Shown here: piece after piece, positions 1 through 8,593 of the stretch | Layout: each line of letters opens with the position of its first letter | Numbering within the stretch: position 1 is the first letter of the stretch | From: Gammaproteobacteria bacterium | GTDB taxonomy: Bacteria > Pseudomonadota > Gammaproteobacteria > GCA-001735895 | Length of the DNA stretch: 34,007 nucleotides | NCBI GenBank assembly: GCA_024222685.1 | Contig: JAAEOZ010000274.1 | Location: 1-34,007 of the forward strand | Reading direction: 5' to 3' | The notes under the pieces: model-generated | The model's input: only the letters and a program-made list of their open reading frames with translations | The model's database searches: none | Told to the model about the DNA's origin: nothing | Translations under genes and position numbers: made by a program

Positions 1-363
1 AATCTGTGTGCGGTCATCCAGATAAGTCTCGAAGGGACCTAGTCCGTATACATTAGCGATCAGAGCATTAAAGTCATTGCGAGGTTGATCGGTATAAACA
101 ATACTGACCGGAAGATCAGGTGATCGTTTGTGAACAGCTTCTATGCTTTTAGTTATCATTCCAAGCGAAGTCCCTGCATCGGCACAACCCATGTCCGACA
201 GAGTAAATCCATTTTGTAGCGTACTGTCGGGCAACTCATTAATAGCCTTAATTACCATTGGCGTCGCAGCATCGATGACATGTTTAGCGCCGATAGTGGC
301 CAGCGAATACAGGCCACCACCACTCATAGTAATACCTTCAGATTGCGCCTTCGAAACAGCCAT
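1..363 (-). CDS. SABATH-family SAM-dependent carboxyl methyltransferase (3' end missing)
   Basis: The reading frame stays open from an ATG at 363 to the window edge, giving the first 121 residues. A purine-rich GGGGGAA lies just upstream of the ATG. The protein resembles the N-terminus of the SABATH (Methyltransf_7) family, whose plant members methylate carboxyl groups of salicylate, jasmonate or indole-acetate using S-adenosylmethionine. Three family landmarks appear in order: a Met-Ser-Gly-Gly-Gly start followed by a Tyr-Ser pair (residues 13-20), the SAM-binding 'SDMGCADAG' (56-64, compare plant 'ADLGCSSGP'), and 'YTDQPRNDFNAL' (90-101, compare plant 'LNDLPGNDFN'). The gene begins 32 bp after lpxB on the same strand and is probably the last known member of the gnnA-gnnB-lpxB transcript. 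The substrate cannot be deduced; substrate-contacting residues lie mostly in the missing part. I am sure of the family, not of the function. Confidence 0.8.
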   Translation of the reverse strand, partial: MAVSKAQSEGITMSGGGLYSLATIGAKHVIDAATPMVIKAINELPDSTLQNGFTLSDMGCADAGTSLGMITKSIEAVHKRSPDLPVSIVYTDQPRNDFNALIANVYGLGPFETYLDDRTQI

Positions 364-395
364 TATTCCCCCTTATGTTGACTGGTTGTAAACTA

Positions 396-1535
396 CTACT
401 TATTGATAAACGATAATACAAGCCTGGCCATATTTTCGGAACCACAACCGTCGCCCAGATTTGATTTCACTTCACAAAGCCCCTGTTTAAGCTCAGTTGC
501 ATATTGCTTCTGGTCTAATATTTTCAAAATCTCTTTACTGATATTGTTTACCGTAGCTCTATCCTGCACAAACTCCTGAACGATTTGGCGCCCTGCGACG
601 ATATTTACGAGGCCTATGTAGGGAATATTGATTAAGCGGCTCATAATTTGATACGAAAGCCACGACACTTTATAAATAATACACATAGGGATTTTGAGTA
701 GTGCTATCTCCAGTGTAACAGTTCCAGAGCAGGAAATTATTGCATCGCAACAGGAAATGACATCATAGATATCATCACGAGTAAGCAATATATCGATACC
801 GGAGTTAAGGCATTCATCTTTAATCGTATCGAAATCCAGTGAGTTGGCTACTGGCATTACAAATCTTAAATCAGGTTTTTGTTTTTTTAGTTCAATAGCC
901 GTTTCAAATAGCAAAGGTAGCAGGTTTCTTATCTCATTGTTGCGACTACCTGGAAATAATCCAACCAGCTGGATTCCTGTTTCAATACCTAACCTGGAGT
1001 GTATTTCATCAGGGCCAGCCGTAGTGATTACCTTGCCAACAAGAGGATTACCGACAAAACTGACTGGTATATTGGCGCGTCGATAATATTCGGCTTCAAA
1101 TTTGAATATCACCGCCATGTGATCGATTAGGCGCCCAATTTTATGAATTCGTTTCGGTCGCCAGGCCCATACCTGAGGGCTGATATAGAAAAGAACTCTT
1201 ATTCCGAGTTCTCGGGCATGTGCTGCCATTTTCAAATTAAACTCTGGATAGTCGACCAGTATCAGCAAGTCCGGCCTGTTTTGCTCCATCGCCTGACGGA
1301 TAATTGCCATAGCTCGTTTGATTTCGCCCCAGTGCCTGATGACCTCGACAAGGCCAACAACCGCAATATTGGAGGAATCATAATCTAGTTCAACGCCAGC
1401 ACTTCGCATGGATTGACCACCCATACCGCTAAATCGGATATCTGCCTGCAGGCATTTGAGTTGTTCGATAAATTCCGCGGCATGAGCGTCTCCAGAAGCT
1501 TCACCCGCCAAAACCATCACATGAGGATTCGACAT
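396..1535 (-). CDS. lpxB: Lipid-A-disaccharide synthase
   Basis: This family GT19 glycosyltransferase joins UDP-2,3-diacylglucosamine to lipid X (2,3-diacylglucosamine 1-phosphate) to form the tetra-acylated disaccharide 1-phosphate of lipid A, at the inner face of the inner membrane. The 379 residues match the usual length of about 380. Visible motifs are the N-terminal 'LAGEASGD' (9-16), a central 'PGSRNNEI' and a C-terminal 'CSGTVTLEIALL' followed by 'PMCIIYK', all typical of LpxB. The ATG overlaps the stop of gnnB by one base (TGATG), so translation is probably coupled. In most relatives lpxB follows lpxA and precedes rnhB on the same strand; here it follows a sugar dehydrogenase-aminotransferase pair and is inverted relative to rnhB-dnaE. 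Its substrates may therefore carry a 3-amino, amide-acylated sugar. Confidence 0.96.
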   Translation of the reverse strand: MSNPHVMVLAGEASGDAHAAEFIEQLKCLQADIRFSGMGGQSMRSAGVELDYDSSNIAVVGLVEVIRHWGEIKRAMAIIRQAMEQNRPDLLILVDYPEFNLKMAAHARELGIRVLFYISPQVWAWRPKRIHKIGRLIDHMAVIFKFEAEYYRRANIPVSFVGNPLVGKVITTAGPDEIHSRLGIETGIQLVGLFPGSRNNEIRNLLPLLFETAIELKKQKPDLRFVMPVANSLDFDTIKDECLNSGIDILLTRDDIYDVISCCDAIISCSGTVTLEIALLKIPMCIIYKVSWLSYQIMSRLINIPYIGLVNIVAGRQIVQEFVQDRATVNNISKEILKILDQKQYATELKQGLCEVKSNLGDGCGSENMARLVLSFINK

Positions 1536-2623
1536 CAGGCTGACAAAATTGCCTCACACACAGTTTCAACCTGGGATTCACTCATTTCAGGAAAAACTGG
1601 AAAAGACAGACAACGTAAAGAAACTTCTTCTGTAACAGGTAGAGTTGCCTGTTCCGTGCCTGTAAATGCTTTTTGCTGATGCAGGGGTACTGGATAATAA
1701 ATCGCACAGGATATGTCTTTAGACAGAACACTCTCGCGAACCGCATCACGACCATCGCATAACAACGTATATTGATGAAAAATATGATCGCGATCATCAG
1801 GTATTGCAGGCGTTTCAAATCGACTACCTTCGAGTAGCCGGTTATAGGTTTGTGCAACACGTAACCGATTGGAGTTGTATTCGTCTATATACTTTAACTT
1901 TATGCGCAGAATTACAGCCTGCAACTCGTCAAGGCGACTGTTAAAGCCAATAACATCGTGATGATACTGCTTGCTACTGCCATGGTTTCTGTAAATGCGT
2001 ACGGTATCTGCTGCAGCATCACTATTTGTGGTTACCATTCCTCCATCACCATAGCATCCAAGATTTTTACTGGGGAAGAAACTGAAGGTGCCTGCGATCC
2101 CGAATGTTCCGGTTTTGCGCCCCTTGTAACTGCTTCCAACTGACTGGGCACAGTCTTCAACGATTGCAAGATTGTACTCCTCAGCAATAGCCACTATCTC
2201 ATCCATATCGGCAGCTTGACCGAACAGGTGAACAGGAATTATTGCGCGGGTTTTATCGGTGATTGCGGATCTGATCGCATCAGGATCTATATTCAGGCTA
2301 TCGGGTAGAATATCAACAAATACCGGGGTTGCACCGACATAGCGGACAGCTTCCGCAGTTGCAATAAAAGTAAAGGCGGTGGTGATTACTTCATCGCCTG
2401 GTTTGATACCTGCCGCGAGCAAACCAAGGTGCAGCGCATCGGTACCGTTCGCACAACCGAGAGCATGCTTCACATTCAGATATTCAGCGCATTCTTTTTC
2501 GAAGGCTTGCACATTCGGACCGAGGATATATCGAGTTTCTCCTAATGCCTGAATAATTGCAGCGTCAATTTCAGTTTTGAGTGTTTCGTACTGACCTTTC
2601 AGGTCAACCATAGGAATGGTCAT
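1535..2623 (-). CDS. gnnB: DegT/DnrJ/EryC1 aminotransferase, probable UDP-GlcNAc 3-aminotransferase GnnB
   Basis: This is a PLP-dependent sugar aminotransferase of 362 residues, a normal length for the family. The Schiff-base lysine is K186 in 'FSFFPSKNLGC', and the PLP-ring aspartate is D157 in 'VEDCAQS'; 'GTDALHLGL' (60-68) binds the phosphate. The family makes amino sugars from keto-sugar nucleotides. The ATG overlaps the gnnA stop by four bases (ATGA) and the stop overlaps the lpxB start by one base. The direct coupling of dehydrogenase, aminotransferase and lpxB recalls the gnnA-gnnB pair of Acidithiobacillus ferrooxidans and Leptospira, which makes UDP-2-acetamido-3-amino-glucose for lipid A. 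The specific substrate is inferred from this context; DegT enzymes for O-antigen sugars look similar, but they normally lie in polysaccharide clusters, not beside lpxB. Confidence 0.75.
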   Translation of the reverse strand: MTIPMVDLKGQYETLKTEIDAAIIQALGETRYILGPNVQAFEKECAEYLNVKHALGCANGTDALHLGLLAAGIKPGDEVITTAFTFIATAEAVRYVGATPVFVDILPDSLNIDPDAIRSAITDKTRAIIPVHLFGQAADMDEIVAIAEEYNLAIVEDCAQSVGSSYKGRKTGTFGIAGTFSFFPSKNLGCYGDGGMVTTNSDAAADTVRIYRNHGSSKQYHHDVIGFNSRLDELQAVILRIKLKYIDEYNSNRLRVAQTYNRLLEGSRFETPAIPDDRDHIFHQYTLLCDGRDAVRESVLSKDISCAIYYPVPLHQQKAFTGTEQATLPVTEEVSLRCLSFPVFPEMSESQVETVCEAILSA

Positions 2624-3564
2624 AATGTTCTCTTGATAAGGGATGTGATTTCAATTGCGGTTTCCAGTGCTCGCTTGCCCGCCTCTCCGCTTACAAGTGG
2701 CTTTCCTCCAGTCTTTATTGCATTAATAAAGTCGAGTACTTCAAGATTTAATGCATCATTATCTTCAAATGTACGTTCGTGATGTTCTACATTTTTAATG
2801 CCAGCATCGTTTTTTGTTTCCCCTTTTCGGTTTATAGCGACAATCCTGTTTTGAAAGTCTGCCGATAGATAAGCATTTTTGTGAAAAATGCGTATTTTTC
2901 TCTCGCGTTTCTGACTTATGCGATTAGCAGTAACATTGGCAACACAATTATTCTCAAACTCAATTCGAGCGTTGGCGATGTCGATTGTGTCAGATAAAAC
3001 TGATAGCCCGCTGGCAGACATCTTCCGAATCGGACTGTCAACAAGATCGAGAATTATATCAATATCATGAATCATCAAATCGAGAATTACGCTAACGTCG
3101 GTAGCACGTACGCTAAATGGTGCAAATCTGGTAGACTCGATAAATTCCGGCTGGTCGACTTCTTCCTTAATACCAATCATGACGCTGTTAAATCGTTCGA
3201 TATGACCAACCTGCAGAACCAGCTGCTTATTGCTGGCTATCTCGATAAGCTCTGCGGCTTCCTCAACAGTTTCAGTTATCGGTTTTTCTATTAAACAGTG
3301 AATTCCTGCTTCCAGTATGTCGCGAGCGATTTTATAATGCTGGCTGGTTGGCACGACCAGACTGATGGCATCAACCATCGATAACACATCATGATAATCG
3401 GTGAAAGCTATTACACCATGCTTGTCGGCAATTTCTCTGGCAATATCGGGATTCGTGTCTACCACGGCAACGAGTTCACATTCGGTACAGGCACTATATT
3501 TGTCCGCATGCCACCTACCGAGATGACCTGCACCAACAACTGCTAATTTGGGTAATTGAGACAT
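2620..3564 (-). CDS. gnnA: Gfo/Idh/MocA oxidoreductase, probable UDP-GlcNAc 3-dehydrogenase GnnA
   Basis: This NAD(P)-dependent sugar dehydrogenase would oxidise position 3 of UDP-GlcNAc, giving the keto sugar used by the next gene. With the ATG at 3564 the protein has 314 residues. An N-terminal Rossmann fold is shown by 'GAGHLG' (11-16), followed by the acidic 'VVDTNPD', 'VVPTSQHY', and the conserved 'EKP' (93-95); 'VGHIERFNS' is typical of the lineage found near lpx genes. I prefer the ATG at 3564 to the in-frame TTG at 3579 because a consensus TATAAT would start transcription close to 3585, leaving almost no leader for the TTG. The stop overlaps gnnB by four bases. The general function is clear; the exact substrate is inferred from coupling to gnnB and lpxB. 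Confidence 0.75.
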   Translation of the reverse strand: MSQLPKLAVVGAGHLGRWHADKYSACTECELVAVVDTNPDIAREIADKHGVIAFTDYHDVLSMVDAISLVVPTSQHYKIARDILEAGIHCLIEKPITETVEEAAELIEIASNKQLVLQVGHIERFNSVMIGIKEEVDQPEFIESTRFAPFSVRATDVSVILDLMIHDIDIILDLVDSPIRKMSASGLSVLSDTIDIANARIEFENNCVANVTANRISQKRERKIRIFHKNAYLSADFQNRIVAINRKGETKNDAGIKNVEHHERTFEDNDALNLEVLDFINAIKTGGKPLVSGEAGKRALETAIEITSLIKRTL

Positions 3565-3592
3565 AGTGAAATCAGGCAAAAATAAACGGCGA

Positions 3593-3622
3593 ATTATATA
3601 TGTATGACCCGCTAAATGCGAA
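3593..3622 (-). promoter_or_regulatory. Candidate sigma-70 promoter of the gnnA-gnnB-lpxB operon
   Basis: On the minus strand a consensus -10 TATAAT (3598-3593) follows a TTCGCA -35 (3622-3617) with an 18-base spacer. It overlaps the first codons of rnhB on the other strand. Placement just before gnnA supports it; the -35 is weak. Confidence 0.45.
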
Positions 3623-4181
3623 GTTTATAGCGGGCGTTGACGAAGCAGGTCGTGGACCGCTGGCTGGTCCTGTGGTTGCAGCTGCTGTTATTCTCGACCC
3701 TGATTGCGTCATAGAAGGTATTACCGATTCTAAACGTCTATCATCGAAACAGCGTAGCCATCTTGAATCTGAAATCAAACACTATGCTCTTGCCTGGGCT
3801 GTAGCAGAGGCCAGCCATATTGAGATAGATAAAATCAATATTCTGCAGGCCAGTTTGCTGGCGATGCAGCGCGCAGTTGAAAACCTGCGCATTCAACCTC
3901 ATAAGGTATTAGTCGATGGCAATCAGCTGCCGAAGCTGGGCAATGTAGAAATGTATGCAATTGTAAGAGGGGACCTCAGCGAGCCATGCATTTCAGCCGC
4001 TTCCATACTCGCCAAACAGGCCAGAGACAGACAGATGATAGAGCTGGATAAACTGTATCCGCAATACCAGTTTGCCCGACACAAGGGATATCCAACAGCA
4101 CTACACCGGGAATTACTTCAACAGCATGGGGCCAGTGCCGTGCATCGCATGAGTTTTAAGCCAGTACGGGATATTAAATAA
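3600..4181 (+). CDS. rnhB: Ribonuclease HII
   Basis: RNase HII cuts RNA at RNA-DNA junctions and starts removal of ribonucleotides misincorporated in DNA. The 193-residue protein is full length. '[13 protein letters not shown]' (12-24) carries catalytic D14 and E15, 'VDGNQLP' carries D106, and '[21 protein letters not shown]' supplies a further acidic residue (D125) of the active site; 'HKGYPT' is also conserved. The ATG at 3600 lies only 35 bases from the divergent gnnA ATG, so the promoters of the two units must overlap each other or the coding sequences. The stop codon directly abuts the ATG of dnaE, an arrangement (rnhB-dnaE) conserved in gammaproteobacteria. Confidence 0.96.
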   Translation: MYDPLNAKFIAGVDEAGRGPLAGPVVAAAVILDPDCVIEGITDSKRLSSKQRSHLESEIKHYALAWAVAEASHIEIDKINILQASLLAMQRAVENLRIQPHKVLVDGNQLPKLGNVEMYAIVRGDLSEPCISAASILAKQARDRQMIELDKLYPQYQFARHKGYPTALHRELLQQHGASAVHRMSFKPVRDIK

Positions 4182-7100
4182 ATGGCGAACGATTTTGTCC
4201 ATCTGCATATACATTCGGAATTCTCGCTTCAGGACAGCACAATTCGGCTCAAGCCACTCATAGAGGAGACACGTAATCGTGGCATGGCGGCAATTGCCCT
4301 GACCGACCTGTCAAACATGTTTGCTCTGGTAAAAATGTTTAAGTCGGCCATTTCGAAAGGCGTTAAACCAATATTTGGTGCAGATGTATGGATTTATCAT
4401 GGTGACAGAAAGGATTCACTAAGCCGTCTGGTCTTACTTTGTATGAATGATATTGGCTATCTGAACCTTAAGCAGTTGATATCACAATCCTATCTGCATG
4501 GCCAGCAGGCCGACCGACCTGGGATCAATATTGAATGGTTGAAAGACAAGAGCGAGGGATTGATAGCACTTTCGGCCTGTCTGGAAGGGGATATCGGGCA
4601 GGCACTAAAAAGACAGAAAGTCGACCTCGCCGAAGAGTATCTGCAACAGTGGATGTCAGTTTTTGGTGATCGATTTTTCATTGAAATTCAGCGCACCGAT
4701 AGACCGTTTGAAGAAAATTATATCGACCATGCGCTGGACTACAGTAAACGCCTGCAGGTGCCGTTAGTAGCTACCAATGATGTCCGCTTTTTCGATAGCG
4801 AAAACTTCGAGGCCCACGAAGTTCGAGTTTGTATATGTGGCGGTTTTACTCTGGAAGACCAGCGACGCCCAAAAGTTTACTCACCGAAACAGTATCTACG
4901 TAGTAATGATGAAATGCTGGCCCTGTTCGAGGATATTCCCGAAGCGATCAAAAATACTGTAAATATAGCAAAAGCCTGTAATGTACGCCTGAAACTGGGC
5001 GACAACTACCTGCCGGACTATCCAGTGCCCGAGGGATACGATGTCAACAGCTATTTCCGGCATGTATCAGAACAGGGACTGGAACAACGCCTCGAGTTTC
5101 TTCAGGAACAACTTGAAGGCAATAATGTTCCAGATCGCCAAACCTACCTGGATCGGCTAAATCTGGAACTTGATGTCATCATTCAAATGGGGTTTCCCGG
5201 ATACTTCCTGATTGTCATGGACTTTATCGAGTGGGCCCGACAACATGCTATACCAGTTGGTCCTGGTCGTGGTTCTGGAGCAGGATCTCTGGTTGCTTAT
5301 GCACTGAAAATAACCGATCTGGATCCGCTGGAGTACGAGTTACTGTTCGAGCGCTTTCTTAATCCAGAGCGTGTATCCATGCCTGACTTTGATATAGATT
5401 TCTGCATGGATAGACGTGATGAAGTAATTGAATACGTCGCCGATCATTATGGGCGCAATCAGGTCTCTCAGATAATCACCTATGGCACGATGGCGGCAAA
5501 AGCCGTGATCCGCGATGTCGGAAGAGTGTTGTCGCATCCTTATGGCTATGTCGATCGCATCGCCAAACTTGTTCCTTTTGAGATTGGAATGACACTAAGT
5601 AAAGCACTCGAACAGGAAGAGGCATTACGCGAGCTTTATCATCAGGAAGAAGAAGTCACCATGCTGATCGATATGGCACTTTCGCTCGAAGGTCTGACAC
5701 GCAATGTTGGTAAGCATGCAGGTGGAGTGGTTATCTCGCCAAGCGACCTCACAGACTTTACCCCGGTCTATTGTGAATCCGGCGGCGGTGGCCTGGTTTC
5801 TCAGTTTGACAAAGACGACGTCGAAGCAATCGGACTGGTCAAGTTTGATTTTCTCGGACTACGCACGCTGACCATTATCGACTGGGCAGTTAGCTCGATA
5901 AATGTCGGCAAAGATGGCAACAAGCTTGAAATAGAACGTATCCCACTTAATGACTCCGCTACATTCAAGTTATTACAGGGATATCAAACCACTGCGGTAT
6001 TTCAGCTCGAATCACGTGGTATGAAAGACCTGATTCGGCGCCTGCAACCGGATAGCTTCGAAGATATTATCGCACTGGTAGCATTGTTTCGCCCCGGCCC
6101 ATTACAATCCGGAATGGTGGATGATTTTATTAATCGGAAGCATGGCCGCTCCAAAGTAGAGTATCCACATCCGGCACTTGAGCCAATTTTAAAACCCACC
6201 TACGGGGTTATTTTATATCAGGAACAGGTTATGCAAATAGCCCAGGTGCTAGCTGGATATACGCTGGGCGGCGCCGATATGCTACGACGCGCAATGGGTA
6301 AGAAAAAACCTGAGGAAATGGAAAAGCAAAGGGCTGTTTTTACCGATGGCGCGCTGGCCAACGATGTTGAGGCAGGTACCGCAACCCGTATTTTCGACCT
6401 GATGGAAAAATTTGCCGGCTATGGTTTCAACAAATCGCACTCTGCTGCATATGCGCTGGTTTCCTACCAGACCGCCTGGCTAAAAACTCATTATCCTGCA
6501 GAATTTATGGCGGCAGTGATGTCGGCTGATATGGACAATACCGATAAGATCGTCACCTTAATCGATGAATGTCGGGAAATGAAACTAAATGTACTGCCAC
6601 CAGACATTAACCGTTCCAGTTATGAATTCATTCCCGATGATAACGATACAGTAATTTATGGTCTCGGAGCCATCAAAGGTGTCGGCCAATCAGCCATCGA
6701 GTCTATTATCAATTGCCGTGAGTCAGGTGAATATGAATCACTGGATGAATTCTGTGAACGAATTGACTCAACGCGTTCAAACCGAAAGGTACTCGAGTCT
6801 TTAATTAATGCGGGAGCAATGGATTCTCTGTCTGAAAATCGAGCCGCAGTGCTCGCCCATTTACAGCATGCATTACAGGCGGCCGAACAAAATCAGAATA
6901 ATCAGGATGCTGGCATGATGGATATTTTTTCGGAGATTGTTGAGTCGCAAGCCGTAATGCCATTGCCCTGGTGTGAGCCCTGGGATGAGAAAAAACGTTT
7001 GATGCAGGAAAAAGAAGCACTGGGTCTCTTCCTGACTGGGCATCCGTTGAAAATTGTCGAGGAAGAAGTGAAGCAGATATCCTCAGGCAATTTTGCACAT

Positions 7101-7664
7101 TGGCTCGAAAAACTCAACACTGGAGATAGTTCAGATGAATCTGGCCGCTTTCGACAGAAAGAACTAAAAACCACGGTTTGTGGTCTGGTTGTCGATATTC
7201 GCATGAAGAACAACTTTAACGGCAGGGAAGCGTTTGTCACGCTAGACGACCGTAGTGGTCGAATTGATGTGCGTGTCTCTCCGAGCTTATTACAGGAGGT
7301 CGAAAGTCTGCTACAGAAGGATAATATCTGGGTGGTTGAGGGTGGTATTGCATATGACGATTTTAACAATGGTATAAAGATTCGTGCCAGGAGTGTCTGG
7401 CTGCTGGATGAGTATCGAGAGAAAAATGCGCGCGCGTTGCATATCACACTCAATGGTGAGTCAGACCATGAAATCGATCAGTTGATAGCAACGCTTGATC
7501 AGTACGGCGATACGTCTAAATTACCGTTGATTGTCCATGCCCAGGACAATGGCTACCTATATCAATTGCGTACAAATAGCAAGTGGTCCATTTCAATTTG
7601 TGAGCAATGTCTACTTTCCTTAAATAAGCATCTTGATATCAATCAATTCCATGTGGAATACTAG
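4182..7664 (+). CDS. dnaE: DNA polymerase III alpha subunit
   Basis: This is the catalytic subunit of the replicative polymerase. Its 1160 residues equal the E. coli protein. An N-terminal PHP domain begins with 'FVHLHIHSEFSL' (5-16). The polymerase palm contains 'GPGRGSGAGSLVAY' and 'PDFDIDFC' with catalytic D404 and D406, and 'VKFDFLG' with D556. Later come a helix-hairpin-helix region, the internal clamp-binding segment around 'GMMDIF', and an OB-fold with 'TVCGLVVDIR'. It starts immediately after the rnhB stop. In most relatives accA follows dnaE; here accA lies about 15 kb further on, and a lipoprotein gene follows instead. Confidence 0.98.
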   Translation: MANDFVHLHIHSEFSLQDSTIRLKPLIEETRNRGMAAIALTDLSNMFALVKMFKSAISKGVKPIFGADVWIYHGDRKDSLSRLVLLCMNDIGYLNLKQLISQSYLHGQQADRPGINIEWLKDKSEGLIALSACLEGDIGQALKRQKVDLAEEYLQQWMSVFGDRFFIEIQRTDRPFEENYIDHALDYSKRLQVPLVATNDVRFFDSENFEAHEVRVCICGGFTLEDQRRPKVYSPKQYLRSNDEMLALFEDIPEAIKNTVNIAKACNVRLKLGDNYLPDYPVPEGYDVNSYFRHVSEQGLEQRLEFLQEQLEGNNVPDRQTYLDRLNLELDVIIQMGFPGYFLIVMDFIEWARQHAIPVGPGRGSGAGSLVAYALKITDLDPLEYELLFERFLNPERVSMPDFDIDFCMDRRDEVIEYVADHYGRNQVSQIITYGTMAAKAVIRDVGRVLSHPYGYVDRIAKLVPFEIGMTLSKALEQEEALRELYHQEEEVTMLIDMALSLEGLTRNVGKHAGGVVISPSDLTDFTPVYCESGGGGLVSQFDKDDVEAIGLVKFDFLGLRTLTIIDWAVSSINVGKDGNKLEIERIPLNDSATFKLLQGYQTTAVFQLESRGMKDLIRRLQPDSFEDIIALVALFRPGPLQSGMVDDFINRKHGRSKVEYPHPALEPILKPTYGVILYQEQVMQIAQVLAGYTLGGADMLRRAMGKKKPEEMEKQRAVFTDGALANDVEAGTATRIFDLMEKFAGYGFNKSHSAAYALVSYQTAWLKTHYPAEFMAAVMSADMDNTDKIVTLIDECREMKLNVLPPDINRSSYEFIPDDNDTVIYGLGAIKGVGQSAIESIINCRESGEYESLDEFCERIDSTRSNRKVLESLINAGAMDSLSENRAAVLAHLQHALQAAEQNQNNQDAGMMDIFSEIVESQAVMPLPWCEPWDEKKRLMQEKEALGLFLTGHPLKIVEEEVKQISSGNFAHWLEKLNTGDSSDESGRFRQKELKTTVCGLVVDIRMKNNFNGREAFVTLDDRSGRIDVRVSPSLLQEVESLLQKDNIWVVEGGIAYDDFNNGIKIRARSVWLLDEYREKNARALHITLNGESDHEIDQLIATLDQYGDTSKLPLIVHAQDNGYLYQLRTNSKWSISICEQCLLSLNKHLDINQFHVEY

Positions 7665-7695
7665 CGTTTGAAACTCCAGCATTGTGAGGAATATA

Positions 7696-8499
7696 ATGAA
7701 TACAACTTTTAAAATGGTTTTAATACTATTGTTTGGCGCGATGATCAATGCCTGTGGTAGTAGTGGCGGCGGAGGTAGTGACGACCCCGATGATGCAACT
7801 ATAGAAGCAGCAAACGCAAAAAGTCTGGGTATTACGGCAATGGAAGGTGCCAGACAGGCTGTGGATAATGAGAACAATTCTTCGGCAATTCCTCTTCCAA
7901 GGGCTGCGCTCAGAATGGCATTAATTCCGGTTGATATCCCGAACTTCTGTACTTCCGGTTCGGTGACAGCGGATGCTACACAAACTTCATCCACAATTAA
8001 CTTTAATATGTGCGCTTATGGAGGTGCGTTTGGAATAGTGGCCGATGGGACAGTAGTTACCCAAACCAGTACTTCAGGCAACATCACTACCATAACTACC
8101 GATTACCAGGATTTCACCGTTACGTCCAATGGTACGACTCAAACTGTAGATTTTAGCTCTGTGTGTACAGTCAATACCTCCACTTCAGATGTTTCCTGCA
8201 CATTCAGCTCCGACGCTCTCGGACTAGATGGTTCGACTACCTATGGTGTTTCGAATGCATCTGTGTCGGGTGACGATACCAGCGGCTGGGATGTTTCCGT
8301 ATCGGTTGATGGTCCTTCAGGTACTATCACACTCGAAACCACTCAGCCGATATTATTCGACTGCGCTGGAGGTTATCCTAGTTCAGGGGTGATTGTGTTT
8401 ACCGACGCCGATGGTGTAGAAGTAACTGTTACGTTTATCGATTGTAATTCCTTTTCAGTCAGTTACTCGGGTACTTCTGAGGTTTATACCTACAATTAA
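7696..8499 (+). CDS. Predicted lipoprotein of unknown function
   Basis: I do not recognise a family. The start is the ATG at 7696, preceded by GAGG at a good distance; an upstream in-frame GTG (7684) is less likely. The 267-residue protein has a lipoprotein signal: a hydrophobic stretch (8-17) and lipobox Ile-Asn-Ala-Cys with the lipidated cysteine at 20. The residue after the cysteine is Gly, which suggests outer-membrane sorting. A Gly/Ser/Asp linker follows (about 21-33). The rest is rich in Ser, Thr, Val and Asp with alternating polar/hydrophobic pattern and several cysteines ('NFCTSG', 'SSVCTVN', 'VSCTFSS', 'LFDCAGG', 'FIDCNSF'), suggesting a disulphide-stabilised beta-rich secreted domain. 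It stands alone between dnaE and a strong terminator. Confidence 0.8.
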   Translation: MNTTFKMVLILLFGAMINACGSSGGGGSDDPDDATIEAANAKSLGITAMEGARQAVDNENNSSAIPLPRAALRMALIPVDIPNFCTSGSVTADATQTSSTINFNMCAYGGAFGIVADGTVVTQTSTSGNITTITTDYQDFTVTSNGTTQTVDFSSVCTVNTSTSDVSCTFSSDALGLDGSTTYGVSNASVSGDDTSGWDVSVSVDGPSGTITLETTQPILFDCAGGYPSSGVIVFTDADGVEVTVTFIDCNSFSVSYSGTSEVYTYN

Positions 8500-8526
8500 A
8501 TCTGGTACTCAGGTATATTAAATAAA

Positions 8527-8553
8527 GGCCCCGATTCTGTCGGGGCTTTTTTT
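8527..8553 (+). terminator. Rho-independent terminator after the lipoprotein gene
   Basis: A perfect 7-bp GC-rich stem (GCCCCGA / TCGGGGC, 8528-8534 with 8540-8546) has a 5-base loop and is followed by seven T residues. It ends the rnhB-dnaE-lipoprotein direction and may also act weakly on the opposing mupP transcript. Confidence 0.9.
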
Positions 8554-8593
8554 GTGGCCGAACTCCCAGCCAGTATTATCACAAAACAACCGA

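Noticed and set aside
143-391. 82-codon plus-strand frame at the left edge
   Set aside because: It lies antisense to the methyltransferase gene, which has clear family motifs and a good ribosome site.
6902-7453. 183-codon open frame on the minus strand inside dnaE
   Set aside because: dnaE is continuous and full length here; the product is Ser/Phe-rich shadow sequence.
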